A stretch of DNA of 64,000 nt from Bacteroidales bacterium (GTDB lineage Bacteria; Bacteroidota; Bacteroidia; Bacteroidales; Prolixibacteraceae): NCBI GenBank assembly GCA_012719495.1, contig JAAYAG010000135.1:1-64000 (forward strand), read 5' to 3'. Below are positions 63,755-64,000 of the stretch, piece by piece. Below the pieces are notes generated by a model, which was given only the letters and a program-made list of their open reading frames with translations, ran no database searches and was not told the origin of the DNA. Position 1 is the first letter of the stretch, and every line of letters begins with the position of its first letter. Both the position numbers and the translations under genes were made by a program.

Positions 63755-64000
63755 ATGAACAAAGAGGAACTAAGGAAACGTACTTACGATTTTGCTCGAA
63801 GATGTATAAAGCTTGCAATGGCATTGCCGTCAACAAGACTTGGGAAGCACATTGAAGGGCAACTGATTCGCTGCGCCACTTCGGTTCCTGCAAATTACAG
63901 AGCGGCTTTAGTTGCACAATCAAAAGCAGCATTTATAGCAAAGATTTCGATTGTGATCGAGGAAGCTGATGAATCATGTTTTTGGCTAGAATTGATTATT
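63755..64000 (+). CDS. Four-helix-bundle protein (23S rRNA IVS/S23 family), truncated by the window end
   Basis: 82 codons are visible from the ATG at 63755, with no stop before the window ends; the family is about 115-130 residues. The family pattern is clear: YDFARRCIKLAMALP, GQLIRCATSVPANYRAAL, and AKISIVIEEADESCFWLELI. Related proteins are encoded in 23S rRNA intervening sequences and widely scattered in Bacteroidetes genomes; their role is unclear, possibly nucleic-acid binding like the retroelement protein Avd. Its location directly downstream of leuC, preceded by an AT-rich inverted repeat, suggests insertion into the leucine operon. Confidence 0.85.
   Translation, partial: MNKEELRKRTYDFARRCIKLAMALPSTRLGKHIEGQLIRCATSVPANYRAALVAQSKAAFIAKISIVIEEADESCFWLELII

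Overview
The window is a low-GC chromosomal segment from a Bacteroidetes (Bacteroidota) bacterium, probably from the Bacteroidales/Marinilabiliales side of the phylum. Evidence: type IX secretion (T9SS) C-terminal sorting domains on a giant leucine-rich-repeat protein and on a tail-fibre-type protein; many small lipoproteins; 'two-component regulator propeller' histidine kinases; TAnnTTTG-type promoter sites; and a ferredoxin-linked 2-oxoacid oxidoreductase pair. The metabolic core genes look native and intact. No tRNA, rRNA, CRISPR array or insertion sequence was seen.

Layout. 0.2-10.8 kb: AraC-type regulator, ilvC, a C45-family amidohydrolase/acyltransferase-like protein, an AhpD-like protein, an unknown exported protein, miaB, a lipoprotein and a PIF1-like helicase with HRDC and HTH domains. 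10.8-31.8 kb: a 21-kb block of six very large sensor histidine kinases (one leftward, five rightward). Two have a periplasmic propeller, three are soluble PAS/GAF arrays (one with a degenerate receiver domain) and one has a CHASE4-like sensor. None carries an intact receiver or DNA-binding output. 31.9-40.4 kb: a GH114/TM1410-type lipoprotein whose motif order looks circularly permuted, lipB and lipA, a C69 dipeptidase, rplS, a YitT-type membrane protein and a patatin-barrel protein. 40.6-51.2 kb (leftward): a 1439-residue LRR surface protein, a 2-Cys peroxiredoxin, a lipoprotein/LytS/LytTR signalling trio, and korA-korB. 51.5-54.6 kb: gamma-class carbonic anhydrase, YjbQ, a lipoprotein and a DUF5723-like outer-membrane protein. 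54.6-60.1 kb: a leftward accessory patch of exported proteins, including a transglutaminase-like protein, a decayed T9SS tail and a nonsense-interrupted S74/T9SS gene. 60.5-64 kb: the leucine operon (leader peptide, attenuator, leuA, leuC), followed by a four-helix-bundle gene that runs off the window.

How the genes work together. ilvC near the left end and leuA/leuC at the right end belong to branched-chain amino-acid synthesis. The leu genes are preceded by a readable transcription attenuator: a 22-codon leader with 7 Leu and 5 Ile codons, whose stop codon overlaps an antiterminator strand. lipA/lipB supply lipoate. korA/korB carry out ferredoxin-dependent 2-oxoacid metabolism. The kinase block implies heavy environmental sensing whose response regulators must be encoded elsewhere. 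The most notable observations are the leu attenuator, the interrupted S74/T9SS gene, the T9SS tail remnant, the permuted GH114-like lipoprotein, the degenerate receiver in one kinase, and the four-helix-bundle gene set within AT-rich inverted repeats downstream of leuC.
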